Assembly (NCBI GenBank): GCA_023253905.1
Contig: JALREG010000413.1
Location: 1 to 14,135, forward strand
Length of the DNA stretch: 14,135 nt
Reading direction: 5' to 3'
Source of the DNA: Burkholderiaceae bacterium
Lineage (GTDB): Bacteria; Pseudomonadota; Gammaproteobacteria; Burkholderiales; Burkholderiaceae
The notes beneath the pieces are model-generated. The model saw only the letters and a program-made list of their open reading frames with translations, made no database searches and was not told the DNA's origin. Numbering within the stretch: position 1 is the first letter of the stretch; the number at the start of each line of letters is the position of its first letter. Positions 1 to 7,796 of this stretch are shown piece after piece. A program made the translations under genes and the position numbers.

Positions 1-910
1 GCGCGGGGATCGGCGCAGCCGCCGCCACGGGCCCAGCAGGGGGCGCGGCTGCGGCGGCAGGCACCGCAGCCACTGGAGATGTAACAGGCCTGGGCCCCTC
101 AGGCGCTGGCGCATTCGGGGAGGGAGGCGCTGGCTTCTGAACCGGCGACGCCACGGGGGCCGGCTGTGGCCTCTTCGCCGCCGCACGCTCGGCAAGCAGC
201 GCCGACATCGTTTGTTCAGCCTTCTGCGACAAACCGGGCGACTGCGCGGCACTCGCTCCGCCACCGTTCGCAGCCGGCGCGCCACCAGGCATTGGCGCTC
301 GCGGTGCGTCGGGCGACACCACTGGCCGCGCCGGTACCTGACCACGCTGCTGGCCCTGCAGCAGATCCGCAATCGGATCCTCTCGTACGGCTCGTTGTGG
401 GGCAGCGGCCGGTGGGGATGGCCTGACGGTCACAGCCCGACCGGGAACATCGTCGAGCGCCACCACACCGCGAATCCGCTCCGCACCGCCCGTCAGGCTC
501 TGGCCGGCGGGCCTCAACGTAATCGGATACGTAATGACCATCTGCCCCCGGTCCGATTCGATTCGCAACGTCAGTTCGAACGCCGGCTCCGAAATCTCGA
601 ACTCGGTACGAATTCGAACCACCGTATTACCGACACGCGATGTATCGAGCCAGGCCGTGGGCCAGACGAGTTCTTCGCGCCCAGCGAGCCGAATTCTCAA
701 CGGCTCTACAGGGACAACCCGCGGCCGCTCGGAGGTTTCATCCCAATCGGCCAGTGCGATCTCGGCATCGAAGGGCTGACCCTGCGCCGAACGGACCGTC
801 ATCATGCCCAGGCGCGCCGCGGCCACATCGAATGCGAGCACAAAGAGGAACACGGCGAGCGCCAAAAGCGGCGCAGCTTTGCGGGCTGGCAGGCTGAACG
901 CAGTTCGCAT
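1..910 (-). CDS. fimV: FimV-like (TspA/HubP family) envelope protein, N-terminal part, cut by window edge
   Basis: The reverse complement is an open frame of 303 codons from ATG at 910 to the left edge, with no stop, so the C-terminus lies outside the window. Residues 1-32 form a signal peptide: a basic start (RKAA near 10-13), a hydrophobic core (LLALAVFLFVLAF) and a likely cut after VAAA. The next block, RLGMMTVRSAQGQPFDAEIAL, resembles the conserved start of FimV proteins, and residues ~50-150 look like a compact beta-rich domain (LRIESDRGQM, VITYPITLRPAG). From ~160 onward the chain is low-complexity and rich in Pro and Ala. No LysM-like segment is visible in the part seen. FimV-family proteins are inner-membrane/periplasmic proteins tied to type IV pili, polar organisation and peptidoglycan. 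The gene starts 38 bp after asd, a position I recall as common for fimV in betaproteobacteria. No clear Shine-Dalgarno precedes the ATG; the start was chosen for the signal peptide. Family call good, exact function uncertain. Confidence 0.8.
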   Translation of the reverse strand, partial: MRTAFSLPARKAAPLLALAVFLFVLAFDVAAARLGMMTVRSAQGQPFDAEIALADWDETSERPRVVPVEPLRIRLAGREELVWPTAWLDTSRVGNTVVRIRTEFEISEPAFELTLRIESDRGQMVITYPITLRPAGQSLTGGAERIRGVVALDDVPGRAVTVRPSPPAAAPQRAVREDPIADLLQGQQRGQVPARPVVSPDAPRAPMPGGAPAANGGGASAAQSPGLSQKAEQTMSALLAERAAAKRPQPAPVASPVQKPAPPSPNAPAPEGPRPVTSPVAAVPAAAAAPPAGPVAAAAPIPA

Positions 911-948
911 CGATTCGATCCAGCGGGCCGCGTAGCACCAGCCCGGCG

Positions 949-2061
949 CTAGTCGATGAGGATCCGCAGCATCCGGCGAAGCGGCTCAGCCGCTCCCCAG
1001 AGCAGCTGATCGCCCACCGTGAATGCACTGAGGTATTCCGGTCCCATCGCAAGCTTCCGGAGCCTGCCCACCGGAACCGTTAGCGTACCAGTCACCGCGG
1101 TGGGCGAAAGATCACGAATGCTCGCCTCGCGCGTGTTGGGGACGAGCTTCACCCAATCGTTGCCGCCCGCGACTAACGCCTCGATATCAGCGATGGGAAC
1201 GTCACGCCGCAGCTTGATGGTGAGAGCCTGACTGTGGCATCGCATGGCGCCAATACGGACACATAGACTCTCTACAGGAATGTGCGATGGCCCGGACGCC
1301 GGCAGACCCAGGATCTTGTTCAACTCGGCGTCGCCTTTCCACTCCTCGCGGGACATGCCGTTACCGAGGTCCTTGTCGATCCAGGGAATGAGACTGCCTG
1401 CGAGCGGGACGCCGAACTGCTCAGTCGGAAACGACTTGCCTCGCATGGTGTCGGCCACGCCTTGATCGATCTCGAGAATGGCTGAGGCGGAATCTGCCAA
1501 CTGCGGCGCCACCGTCGCGTGGAGCGCCCCCATCTGCGCGAGCAGTTCACGCATGTTTTGCGCGCCGGCGCCGGAGGCCGCCTGATAGGTCATGGCCGTG
1601 ACCCATTCGATCAGATTCTCGCGAAGGAGGCCGTTGAGCCCCATCATCATGAGGCTCACCGTGCAGTTGCCGCCGATGAAATCGCGGCCGCCACGGGCGA
1701 GCGCGTCGCGAATGACATGCAGGTTGAGGGGATCCAGGATGATGACGGACTCATCTTTCATGCGCAGCGCCGAGGCCGCGTCAATCCAGTAGCCCTTCCA
1801 ACCCGCCGCGCGGAGTTTCGGATAAATCTCGTTGGTCCAGTCCCCGCCCTGACACGTGAGAATCGTGTCCATCCGGGCAAGCGCTTCCACCGACATTGCG
1901 TCCTGCAGGCGACCGGCCCCCAACGGCGCTTCGCCCCCGGTTGAAGAGGTGCTGAAGAAAACCGGCTCGATCAGCGAGAAATCATTCTCCTCGCGCATGC
2001 GCTGCATCAGCACCGAGCCGACCATGCCGCGCCAGCCCACCATCCCAACCTTCATCGCCAT
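949..2061 (-). CDS. asd: aspartate-semialdehyde dehydrogenase
   Basis: Cytosolic NADPH-dependent enzyme that reduces L-aspartyl-4-phosphate to L-aspartate semialdehyde, the branch point to lysine/diaminopimelate, threonine, methionine and isoleucine. The N-terminus carries the nucleotide-binding motif [15 protein letters not shown], nearly identical to the E. coli-type enzyme. The catalytic cysteine is in [10 protein letters not shown] (Cys133 from this start), and the catalytic histidine is in [11 protein letters not shown] (His276). The length of 370 aa fits the family. Three starts are stacked: GTG at 2064, ATG at 2061 and ATG at 2055. I chose 2061 because AGGGA at 2069-2073 lies 7 nt upstream; the 2055 start begins MKVGMVGW and matches the usual family N-terminus better but sits 13 nt from that site. 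The gene follows leuB by about 26 bp and is probably in the same transcript, as in many proteobacteria. Confidence 0.97.
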   Translation of the reverse strand: MAMKVGMVGWRGMVGSVLMQRMREENDFSLIEPVFFSTSSTGGEAPLGAGRLQDAMSVEALARMDTILTCQGGDWTNEIYPKLRAAGWKGYWIDAASALRMKDESVIILDPLNLHVIRDALARGGRDFIGGNCTVSLMMMGLNGLLRENLIEWVTAMTYQAASGAGAQNMRELLAQMGALHATVAPQLADSASAILEIDQGVADTMRGKSFPTEQFGVPLAGSLIPWIDKDLGNGMSREEWKGDAELNKILGLPASGPSHIPVESLCVRIGAMRCHSQALTIKLRRDVPIADIEALVAGGNDWVKLVPNTREASIRDLSPTAVTGTLTVPVGRLRKLAMGPEYLSAFTVGDQLLWGAAEPLRRMLRILID

Positions 2062-2068
2062 CACCCGT

Positions 2069-2073
2069 TCCCT
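2069..2073 (-). promoter_or_regulatory. ribosome binding site of asd (AGGGA)
   Basis: AGGGA on the minus strand lies 7 nt before the ATG at 2061 and 13 nt before the ATG at 2055. The spacing favours the start at 2061 among three closely stacked candidates (GTG 2064, ATG 2061, ATG 2055). Confidence 0.6.
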
Positions 2074-2087
2074 GTACGTTACCTGGT

Positions 2088-3152
2088 TCAGAGGGCCGCC
2101 AGCACGGCATCGCCCATTTCGCGGCTACCCACCGTGCGTTTGCCCGGCTCGGCGATGTCACCGGTGCGAAGGCCCTGCGCCAGCACCTTGCGGACCGCCG
2201 CCTCGATTCTTGCAGCAGCCGCCTCCTGATTGAGCGAGTGCCGCATCAGCATGGCAAGCGACAGGATGGTGGCCAGTGGATTCGCCACACCCTTCCCCGC
2301 GATATCGGGGGCCGAGCCATGAATGGGTTCGTACATGCCGAAGTGCTTTGAATTCAGCGAGGCCGAGGGCAGCATGCCGATCGATCCCGTGAGCATCGAC
2401 GCTTCGTCGGACAGAATGTCACCGAACATGTTACCCGTCACGATGACATCGAACTGTTTGGGATTGCGCACCAGCTGCATCGCAGCGTTATCAACATACA
2501 TGTGCGTGAGTTCAACGTCCTTGTGTTGCGCGTGCAGTTCAGTCACCACATCACGCCAGAGCTGGGTGGTTTCCAGCACGTTGGCCTTGTCCACCGAACA
2601 GACGCGACGGCTGCGCTTGCGTGCCGCTTCGAAGGCGAGCTGAGCGATGCGACGGATTTCGCCCTCGCTGTAACGCATGGTGTCAAAGCCCTCGCGCTCC
2701 CCCTTCTCGTTGGTGCGTATGCCGCGCGGCTGGCCGAAATAGATGTCGCCGGTCAGCTCGCGAAGAATCAGAATGTCGAGCCCAGCAACGATCTCCGGGC
2801 GCAGCGTTGAGGCATGCGCAAGCTCGGGAAACACCGTGGCCGGTCGCAGATTGGCAAACAGGTCAAAGTGCTTACGCAACCGCAGAAGCCCCTGCTCGGG
2901 CCGCTGCGGGCGTGGCAGCGCGTCGTATTTTGGGCCGCCTACGGCGCCGAACAGGATGGCATCTGATTGCTCGCACAACCGCAGAGTGGCCTCCGGCAGT
3001 GGATCGCCCGCCACATCAAACCCCGCTCCGCCCACCGGTGCGTGCTCGGTTTCGAGCGGCAGTCCGTCGCTTCGAAGCGCGGCGATGACCCGCTCAGCCT
3101 GTTCGGTGATTTCGGGGCCGATGCCATCGCCCGCCAGCACTGCAATTTTCAT
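2088..3152 (-). CDS. leuB: 3-isopropylmalate dehydrogenase
   Basis: Cytosolic, NAD- and divalent-metal-dependent oxidative decarboxylation of (2R,3S)-3-isopropylmalate, the third leucine-specific step. The 354-residue protein starts [15 protein letters not shown], typical of the family. It has the substrate-binding arginine region [14 protein letters not shown], then [15 protein letters not shown], the metal/NAD region [18 protein letters not shown] followed by [15 protein letters not shown], and the cofactor loop [19 protein letters not shown]. The frame stays open 19 codons upstream of 3152, but that extension has no homology, and ATG 3152 has a perfect AAGGAG 8 nt upstream, so I set the start there. 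It lies 125 bp after leuD, the largest gap within leuCDB-asd, and 26 bp before asd. Confidence 0.97.
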   Translation of the reverse strand: MKIAVLAGDGIGPEITEQAERVIAALRSDGLPLETEHAPVGGAGFDVAGDPLPEATLRLCEQSDAILFGAVGGPKYDALPRPQRPEQGLLRLRKHFDLFANLRPATVFPELAHASTLRPEIVAGLDILILRELTGDIYFGQPRGIRTNEKGEREGFDTMRYSEGEIRRIAQLAFEAARKRSRRVCSVDKANVLETTQLWRDVVTELHAQHKDVELTHMYVDNAAMQLVRNPKQFDVIVTGNMFGDILSDEASMLTGSIGMLPSASLNSKHFGMYEPIHGSAPDIAGKGVANPLATILSLAMLMRHSLNQEAAAARIEAAVRKVLAQGLRTGDIAEPGKRTVGSREMGDAVLAAL

Positions 3153-3277
3153 AGTGATCGCTCCTTGGGGGGCGCCGCGCTCGACTCCTCGCCGCGACAC
3201 CCCTCGCACCTGTCAGGGCGGGGCGCTCGCCCGCCGCTCCGTGTCTGTCTTGAAGAATGCCTTGAACGCGCCGGTAT
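3153..3277 (-). other. leuD-leuB intergenic spacer with a GC-rich inverted repeat
   Basis: The 125 bp between the leuD stop and the leuB start hold no convincing small gene. Apart from the leuB ribosome binding site, the only structure seen is a perfect 6-bp inverted repeat with a 7-nt loop at 3217-3235 (GGCGGG / CCCGCC). No T-run follows it on either strand, so it is not a classical intrinsic terminator. In this GC-rich DNA it could be chance, or a transcript-stabilising hairpin between two differently expressed cistrons. Confidence 0.35.
3161..3166 (-). promoter_or_regulatory. ribosome binding site of leuB (AAGGAG)
   Basis: AAGGAG on the minus strand, 8 nt upstream of ATG 3152. It decides the leuB start against an upstream in-frame extension of 19 codons. 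Confidence 0.85.
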
Positions 3278-3931
3278 TCAGCCAGCCAGCATTCGCCCCA
3301 GCCAGGGCTGCTCGGCGAGCCGCCTGGCTTCGTATTCCCGGATGGCGTCGGCATGCCGAAGCGTCAGCCCGATCTCATCAAGGCCATTGACGAGGCAATA
3401 CTTGCGGAACTCATCCACCTCGAACCGGAAACTGCGCGAACCGTCGGTGGTGCTGACCACCTGCTCAGGCAGATCGACCACCAGCTCGAACCCGACGAAT
3501 CCATTGACCTGGTGGAACAGCCAATCCACTTCGCTTTCTGCAAGGCGAATGGGCAGCACCCCGTTTTTGAAGCAGTTGTTATAGAAGATGTCAGCGAACG
3601 AGGGCGCAATCAGCACCCGAAAGCCGTAGTCTTCCAGCGCCCAGGGCGCGTGCTCTCGCGAGGATCCGCAACCGAAATTCTTTCGCGCAAGCAGCACCGA
3701 AGCGCCGCGATAGCGGGCGTGATTGAGCGGAAAGTCGGGGTTGAGCGGACGATTGGTGTTGTCCATGCCCGGCTCGCCACGATCGAGATAGCGCCACTCG
3801 TCAAACAGGTTCGGACCAAAACCCGAGCGCTTGATTGACTTGAGAAACTGCTTCGGGATGATGGCGTCGGTGTCGACGTTTGCACGATCAAGCGCAGCCA
3901 CGAGGCCACGGTGTACGGTGAGATTCTTCAT
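3278..3931 (-). CDS. leuD: 3-isopropylmalate dehydratase small subunit
   Basis: Small subunit of isopropylmalate isomerase, which with LeuC converts 2-isopropylmalate to 3-isopropylmalate through an aconitase-type mechanism. At 217 aa it has the full length of the bacterial form. It has the conserved N-terminus ([18 protein letters not shown]), [13 protein letters not shown], the swivelling-domain core [19 protein letters not shown], and [20 protein letters not shown]. The ATG at 3931 is preceded by a perfect AGGAGG 6 nt upstream. That site touches the leuC stop codon, with 11 bp between the two genes, so translation of the two subunits is probably coupled for 1:1 assembly. No defects seen. 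Confidence 0.97.
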   Translation of the reverse strand: MKNLTVHRGLVAALDRANVDTDAIIPKQFLKSIKRSGFGPNLFDEWRYLDRGEPGMDNTNRPLNPDFPLNHARYRGASVLLARKNFGCGSSREHAPWALEDYGFRVLIAPSFADIFYNNCFKNGVLPIRLAESEVDWLFHQVNGFVGFELVVDLPEQVVSTTDGSRSFRFEVDEFRKYCLVNGLDEIGLTLRHADAIREYEARRLAEQPWLGRMLAG

Positions 3932-3937
3932 TGCCGA

Positions 3938-3943
3938 CCTCCT
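3938..3943 (-). promoter_or_regulatory. ribosome binding site of leuD (AGGAGG), touching the leuC stop
   Basis: A perfect AGGAGG on the minus strand lies 6 nt before ATG 3931. Its first A is also the last base of the leuC TGA (3943-3945), so ribosomes finishing leuC are delivered onto the leuD initiation site. Confidence 0.9.
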
Positions 3944-5355
3944 CAGCCGAGCCTGCGAACGTCAACAAAATGACCAGCGATACCCGCGGCCGCAGCCATG
4001 GCGGGGCTTACCAGATGCGTGCGGCCACCCGCCCCCTGCCGGCCTTCGAAATTGCGATTCGAGGTCGACGCACAGCGTTCGCCCGACTCGATCCGGTCAT
4101 CATTCATACCGAGACACATCGAGCACCCGGGCTCCCGCCATTCGAAGCCTGCGTCGCGGAAAATGCGATCAAGCCCCTCGGCCTCGGCCTGAGCCTTTAC
4201 CAGCCCCGAGCCCGGAACAACCAGCGCGAGTTTCACGTTGGAAGCCCGACGCTTGCCGCGCACGACCGCTGCCGCAGCGCGCAGGTCTTCGATTCGGGAA
4301 TTGGTGCAGGACCCGATGAACACCTTATCGACCCGAATGTCGCTGATGGGCGTGTTGGGGTTGAGCCCCATATAGGTGAGCGCGCGTTCCATGCCCTCGC
4401 GGCGAACCGGATCTTTCTCCTTCTCGGGATCGGGAACGCGACCATCGATAGTGGTGACCATTTCGGGCGATGTGCCCCAGGTGACGTGCGGAACAATGCC
4501 ACCCGCATCGATCGTGACCACCGCGTCAAACTTGGCTCCCGGGTCAGAGCGCAACGTACGCCAGTAGGAAACGGCCTTCTCCCACTCGTCCCCGGCCGGG
4601 GCCATGGGCCGGCCTTTCAGGTAGCGAAGCGTGGCGTCGTCCACTGCGATCATGCCCGAGCGCGCGCCGGCCTCGATCGTCATGTTGCAGAGGGTCATAC
4701 GACCTTCCATGGACAATGCCGAGATGGCCGAGCCGGCGAATTCGATGGCAAAGCCCGTGCCGCCCGCGGTGCCGATACGGCCGATGACCGCCAGCGCGAT
4801 GTCCTTGGCTGTGACGCCTGCGCCCAGTGTGCCGTCGATCTGCACCAGCATGTTCTTCATCTTGCGCGCAAGGAGCGTCTGCGTTGCGAGCGTGTGCTCG
4901 ACTTCGGAGGTGCCGATACCGAAAGCGAGACACGCGAACGCGCCGTGGGTGCTTGTGTGTGAGTCGCCGCAGACCACGGTCATGCCGGGCAGCGTGGCGC
5001 CCTGTTCAGGCCCGATCACATGCACGATGCCCTGCCTGCGGTCACGGATGTCGAAATAAACGAGCTTGTGCTCGCGGGCATTCCGATCGAGCGTTTCCAC
5101 CTGCAGACGGGCGACCTCGTCGAGGATAGGGCCGCTGCGGTCGGTGGTGGGCACGTTGTGATCGACCACAGCGAGGTTGGCGCTGATGCGCCAGGGCTTG
5201 CGGCCGGCCAGGCGCAGGCCCTCGAAGGCCTGGGGGCTGGTCACTTCGTGAACCAGGTGCCGATCGATGTAGAGCAATGCGGTGCCGTCGGATTCGGTGC
5301 GCACAACATGCGCATCCCACAGCTTGTCATAGAGGGTCCGGAGAGCGAGCGACAT
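3943..5355 (-). CDS. leuC: 3-isopropylmalate dehydratase large subunit
   Basis: Large, [4Fe-4S]-carrying subunit of isopropylmalate isomerase, second leucine-specific step, cytosolic. The 470-aa protein opens [13 protein letters not shown] and [20 protein letters not shown], followed by DHNVPT and [21 protein letters not shown], all family hallmarks. The three cluster ligands are present: Cys350 in [13 protein letters not shown] and Cys411/Cys414 in [11 protein letters not shown]. The substrate-binding end [10 protein letters not shown] is also present. ATG 5355 fits the family N-terminus, although only a pyrimidine-rich stretch precedes it and no Shine-Dalgarno is visible. It is first in leuCDB-asd, 78 bp after the MFS gene, with a possible -10 element in that spacer. 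Confidence 0.97.
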   Translation of the reverse strand: MSLALRTLYDKLWDAHVVRTESDGTALLYIDRHLVHEVTSPQAFEGLRLAGRKPWRISANLAVVDHNVPTTDRSGPILDEVARLQVETLDRNAREHKLVYFDIRDRRQGIVHVIGPEQGATLPGMTVVCGDSHTSTHGAFACLAFGIGTSEVEHTLATQTLLARKMKNMLVQIDGTLGAGVTAKDIALAVIGRIGTAGGTGFAIEFAGSAISALSMEGRMTLCNMTIEAGARSGMIAVDDATLRYLKGRPMAPAGDEWEKAVSYWRTLRSDPGAKFDAVVTIDAGGIVPHVTWGTSPEMVTTIDGRVPDPEKEKDPVRREGMERALTYMGLNPNTPISDIRVDKVFIGSCTNSRIEDLRAAAAVVRGKRRASNVKLALVVPGSGLVKAQAEAEGLDRIFRDAGFEWREPGCSMCLGMNDDRIESGERCASTSNRNFEGRQGAGGRTHLVSPAMAAAAGIAGHFVDVRRLG

Positions 5356-5384
5356 GGGGAAAACCGGTAGAAGACGGATCGAAG

Positions 5385-5390
5385 ATTATG
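5385..5390 (-). promoter_or_regulatory. possible -10 element for the leuCDB-asd unit (CATAAT)
   Basis: CATAAT on the minus strand matches TATAAT at five of six positions and ends about 29 bp before the leuC ATG, in the 78-bp spacer after the MFS gene. I found no good TTGACA-like -35 at 16-18 bp, so this is a weak call. No leader peptide with a leucine run and no attenuator were seen in the spacer, though the upstream part lies inside the MFS gene. Confidence 0.25.
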
Positions 5391-5433
5391 CCACGCAGCC
5401 CCATGTGGACCCGACGACGCGGGTTCATTGGCG

Positions 5434-6618
5434 TTAACGAAACGACTCGCCAGCCGCAGCCGGGCGTTCCGCTCGCTTACATGCCCACACCGCAAGGCAG
5501 CCCAGCGCAGCCACGGCACCTGCGCCGTAAAACGCCGCAGCCGGCGATATCGCCACCCAGATCCAGCTCGCCGCCAGGCCGCCAATCATGCCGCCCACGC
5601 CGTAGCCGATGGTGACATAGAGCGCCTGGGCACTCGCCTGCTGCTCGGGCCCGAACCAGCGCGACAGGATGGCCTGCGAAGCCGTGTGGTGAACACCAAA
5701 AGTGATGGCGTGCAGCAGCTGCGTGAACACAAGCAACCACAACGCGCCCCCCGAGGCGCCCACCAGCACGAAGCGAAGCGCCGCCACCGCCACGCTCAGC
5801 CCCAGCAGAAACAGAGCGGAAAACCGCAGGAATAGCGGCCGTTGCAGGTAAAACATGGCAATTTCCGCAACCACACCCACCGCCCAGATCAGCCCGATCG
5901 CACCCTTCCCATAGCCGTGCTCTTCCAGGTACAGCGAAAAGAAGGTGTAAAACACCGAGTGCGCGTAGAGCATCAGAAAGGCCGAAGCGAAAAACGCTGC
6001 CTTCGCGGGATCGCGGAGTGCTTTCCAGAGCGGCGCTGGTCGCGGCCCGGCCGCCCGCTTGGGTGCCTCGGGCAGCCCCCAGGTGCAGGCCAGTACCCCA
6101 GCCATCATCAGCATCAGCCAGCCGGGTAGCCACCCGATGCCGACGACCTCGAAGAGCGGTCCTGTGATCACGACACCGGCAATGAATCCGATCGATCCCC
6201 AGACTCGCATCCGGCTGTAGCGACCGGCGTCACGGCCGGCGGCCTCGAGCGCAATCGCCTCCGCAATCGGCATCTGCCCCGAGGTGGAGAAGAACAGCAC
6301 CGCGCAGGCGAGCAGAATCCAGGCGACGTCGGCACCCGAGGTCCACAGGCCGATGAGCGCCGCAAGCGAGATCAGCGAGCAGGCGCGTTGCACCCGATTG
6401 CGCGAGGCACTGCGATCGGCGAGCCAGCCCCAGGCGAGCGGGCCCACGATCCGCGAGGCCGGTGACAGCGACATCACCAGGCCAATGGCAGCTACACCCA
6501 GACCCACTTCGTGGAGATAAAGCGTGAGATAGGGCGAGAGCGCGCCTACAAACAGAAAGTAGGCCAGAAACAGCGCGCGAACCGCGTTACGGGTTCGCGA
6601 ACCGGGATCTGAAGCCAC
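5434..6618 (-). CDS. MFS transporter, HcaT/MFS_1_like type
   Basis: A 394-aa hydrophobic inner-membrane protein with about 12 predicted transmembrane segments; the first begins near residue 12 (VRALFLAYFLFVGALSPYL). The N-half has the MFS loop GPLAWGWLADRSASR between helices 2 and 3. The segment YSRMRVWGSIGFIAGVVITG resembles the corresponding part of HcaT, the E. coli 3-phenylpropionate transporter, so I place it in that group (MFS_1_like). Its substrate is not deducible. The start is GTG at 6618, only 5 nt after the aroC stop and without a good Shine-Dalgarno, which suggests translation coupled to aroC. Its place between aroC and leuC hints at an aromatic or amino-acid-related substrate, but this is inference only. 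The reading frame is intact. Confidence 0.85.
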   Translation of the reverse strand: MASDPGSRTRNAVRALFLAYFLFVGALSPYLTLYLHEVGLGVAAIGLVMSLSPASRIVGPLAWGWLADRSASRNRVQRACSLISLAALIGLWTSGADVAWILLACAVLFFSTSGQMPIAEAIALEAAGRDAGRYSRMRVWGSIGFIAGVVITGPLFEVVGIGWLPGWLMLMMAGVLACTWGLPEAPKRAAGPRPAPLWKALRDPAKAAFFASAFLMLYAHSVFYTFFSLYLEEHGYGKGAIGLIWAVGVVAEIAMFYLQRPLFLRFSALFLLGLSVAVAALRFVLVGASGGALWLLVFTQLLHAITFGVHHTASQAILSRWFGPEQQASAQALYVTIGYGVGGMIGGLAASWIWVAISPAAAFYGAGAVAALGCLAVWACKRAERPAAAGESFR

Positions 6619-6623
6619 CGGGA

Positions 6624-7727
6624 TCAGTCGGGTGCCCGCCCGGCAATCCGGGGCGTGGCAACGCTTACCTCGGCGTTCTGGGCACGGTGACGCAGGGCGT
6701 GATCCATCAGGATCAGCGCGAGCATCGCCTCGGCGATCGGGACCGCCCGGATTCCCACGCAGGGATCATGCCGACCGGTGGTCTCGACCAATGTGGCTGC
6801 ACCGCTCTTATCGATCGACCGGCGTGGCACGCGGATGCTGGACGTGGGCTTGATGGCAATGGACACCGTGATCGGTTGGCCGGTTGAAATGCCCCCCAGG
6901 ATGCCGCCCGCCTCATTACCCAAAAAACCGGCGGGCGTGAGTTCGTCGCCGTGCTCGCTGCCGCGTTGCGAAACCGACCGGAAGCCCGCTCCGATTTCGA
7001 CGCCCTTCACTGCGTTGATGCCCATCATTGCCCAGGCGATATCGGCGTCGAGCTTGTCGTAGAGCGGCTCTCCCCATCCCACCGGTACCGACTCGGCCAT
7101 GACTTCGATTCGCGCGCCGCAGGAATCGCCCGCGCGCCGCAGGCTGTCCATGTAGGCCTCCAGCCGCGCGATGATCGCGGCATCCGGCGCAAAAAAGGGA
7201 TTCAGCGGAACCTGTGTGGCGTCGGTGAACGGAATTGGAATTTCACCCAGTTGCGACATCCAACCGAAGACGCGCGTGCCATGGTGTTCATGCAGCCATT
7301 TTCTCGCCACGGCGCCCGCCGCCACCATGGGCGCGGTCAGGCGGGCCGAGGATCGGCCACCACCGCGCGGGTCGCGAATGCCGTATTTGTGCCAGTAGGT
7401 ATAGTCGGCGTGACCCGGGCGGAAGGTTTCGGCGATCTTTGAGTAGTCTTTGCTGCGCGCGTCTTCATTGCGGATCAGCAGCATGATCGGCGTGCCCGTG
7501 GTGTGCCCTTCGTACACGCCCGACACGATCTCGACCCGATCAGGTTCCTGCCGCTGGGTGACATGTCGCGAGGTACCTGGGCGCCTGCGATCCAGGTCGC
7601 CCTGAATATCGGCCTCGGCGAGCGCAAGTCCGGGCGGGCAGCCGTCAATGACGCAGCCGATGGCAGGGCCATGCGACTCGCCAAAATTGGTGACCCGGAA
7701 CAACTGACCAAAAGTGTTTCCAGACAT
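6624..7727 (-). CDS. aroC: chorismate synthase
   Basis: Last step of the shikimate pathway: anti-1,4-elimination of phosphate from 5-enolpyruvylshikimate-3-phosphate to give chorismate, requiring reduced FMN; cytosolic tetramer. The 367-aa protein starts [20 protein letters not shown], with the first active-site histidine at His19. It continues with [39 protein letters not shown] (FMN/substrate region) and the C-terminal signature [22 protein letters not shown] 7727 is supported by the family start, with a weak AGGT about 9 nt upstream. It lies 69 bp downstream of gltX and is followed after 5 nt by the MFS gene, so the three are probably co-transcribed. Confidence 0.97.
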   Translation of the reverse strand: MSGNTFGQLFRVTNFGESHGPAIGCVIDGCPPGLALAEADIQGDLDRRRPGTSRHVTQRQEPDRVEIVSGVYEGHTTGTPIMLLIRNEDARSKDYSKIAETFRPGHADYTYWHKYGIRDPRGGGRSSARLTAPMVAAGAVARKWLHEHHGTRVFGWMSQLGEIPIPFTDATQVPLNPFFAPDAAIIARLEAYMDSLRRAGDSCGARIEVMAESVPVGWGEPLYDKLDADIAWAMMGINAVKGVEIGAGFRSVSQRGSEHGDELTPAGFLGNEAGGILGGISTGQPITVSIAIKPTSSIRVPRRSIDKSGAATLVETTGRHDPCVGIRAVPIAEAMLALILMDHALRHRAQNAEVSVATPRIAGRAPD

Positions 7728-7796
7728 CGCTGTTTGACCTGACGGATCGTTGGACGGGGGTTAAGACGGCGCGACGGTGCGAGCGGGGCCTGGGTC
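7728..7796 (-). other. gltX-aroC intergenic spacer
   Basis: A 69-bp spacer between the gltX stop and the aroC start. It contains no gene and no T-rich terminator. A perfect 6-bp inverted repeat (GGGCCT / AGGCCC, 7-nt loop, 7786-7804) spans the gltX stop codon but is not followed by a T-run on either strand, so read-through from gltX into aroC is likely. Confidence 0.3.

Noticed and set aside
212..952. Long plus-strand open frame opposite the fimV-like gene
   Set aside because: It lies antisense to a frame with a clear signal peptide and FimV-like block; its Arg/His/Pro-rich product has no recognisable motif. High GC produces such shadow frames.
3153..3209. N-terminal extension of LeuB by 19 codons
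   Set aside because: The extension has no similarity to LeuB proteins, and ATG 3152 has AAGGAG at 8 nt.
2743..3584. Overlapping plus-strand open frames opposite leuB and leuD
   Set aside because: The products are rich in Ser/Arg/Pro with no motif and are antisense to leuB and leuD, whose starts have excellent ribosome sites.
3931..4962. A 343-codon plus-strand open frame opposite leuC
   Set aside because: It is fully antisense to a highly conserved enzyme with all cluster ligands; the product is Arg/Gly/His-rich with no domain. Treated as a GC-driven shadow.
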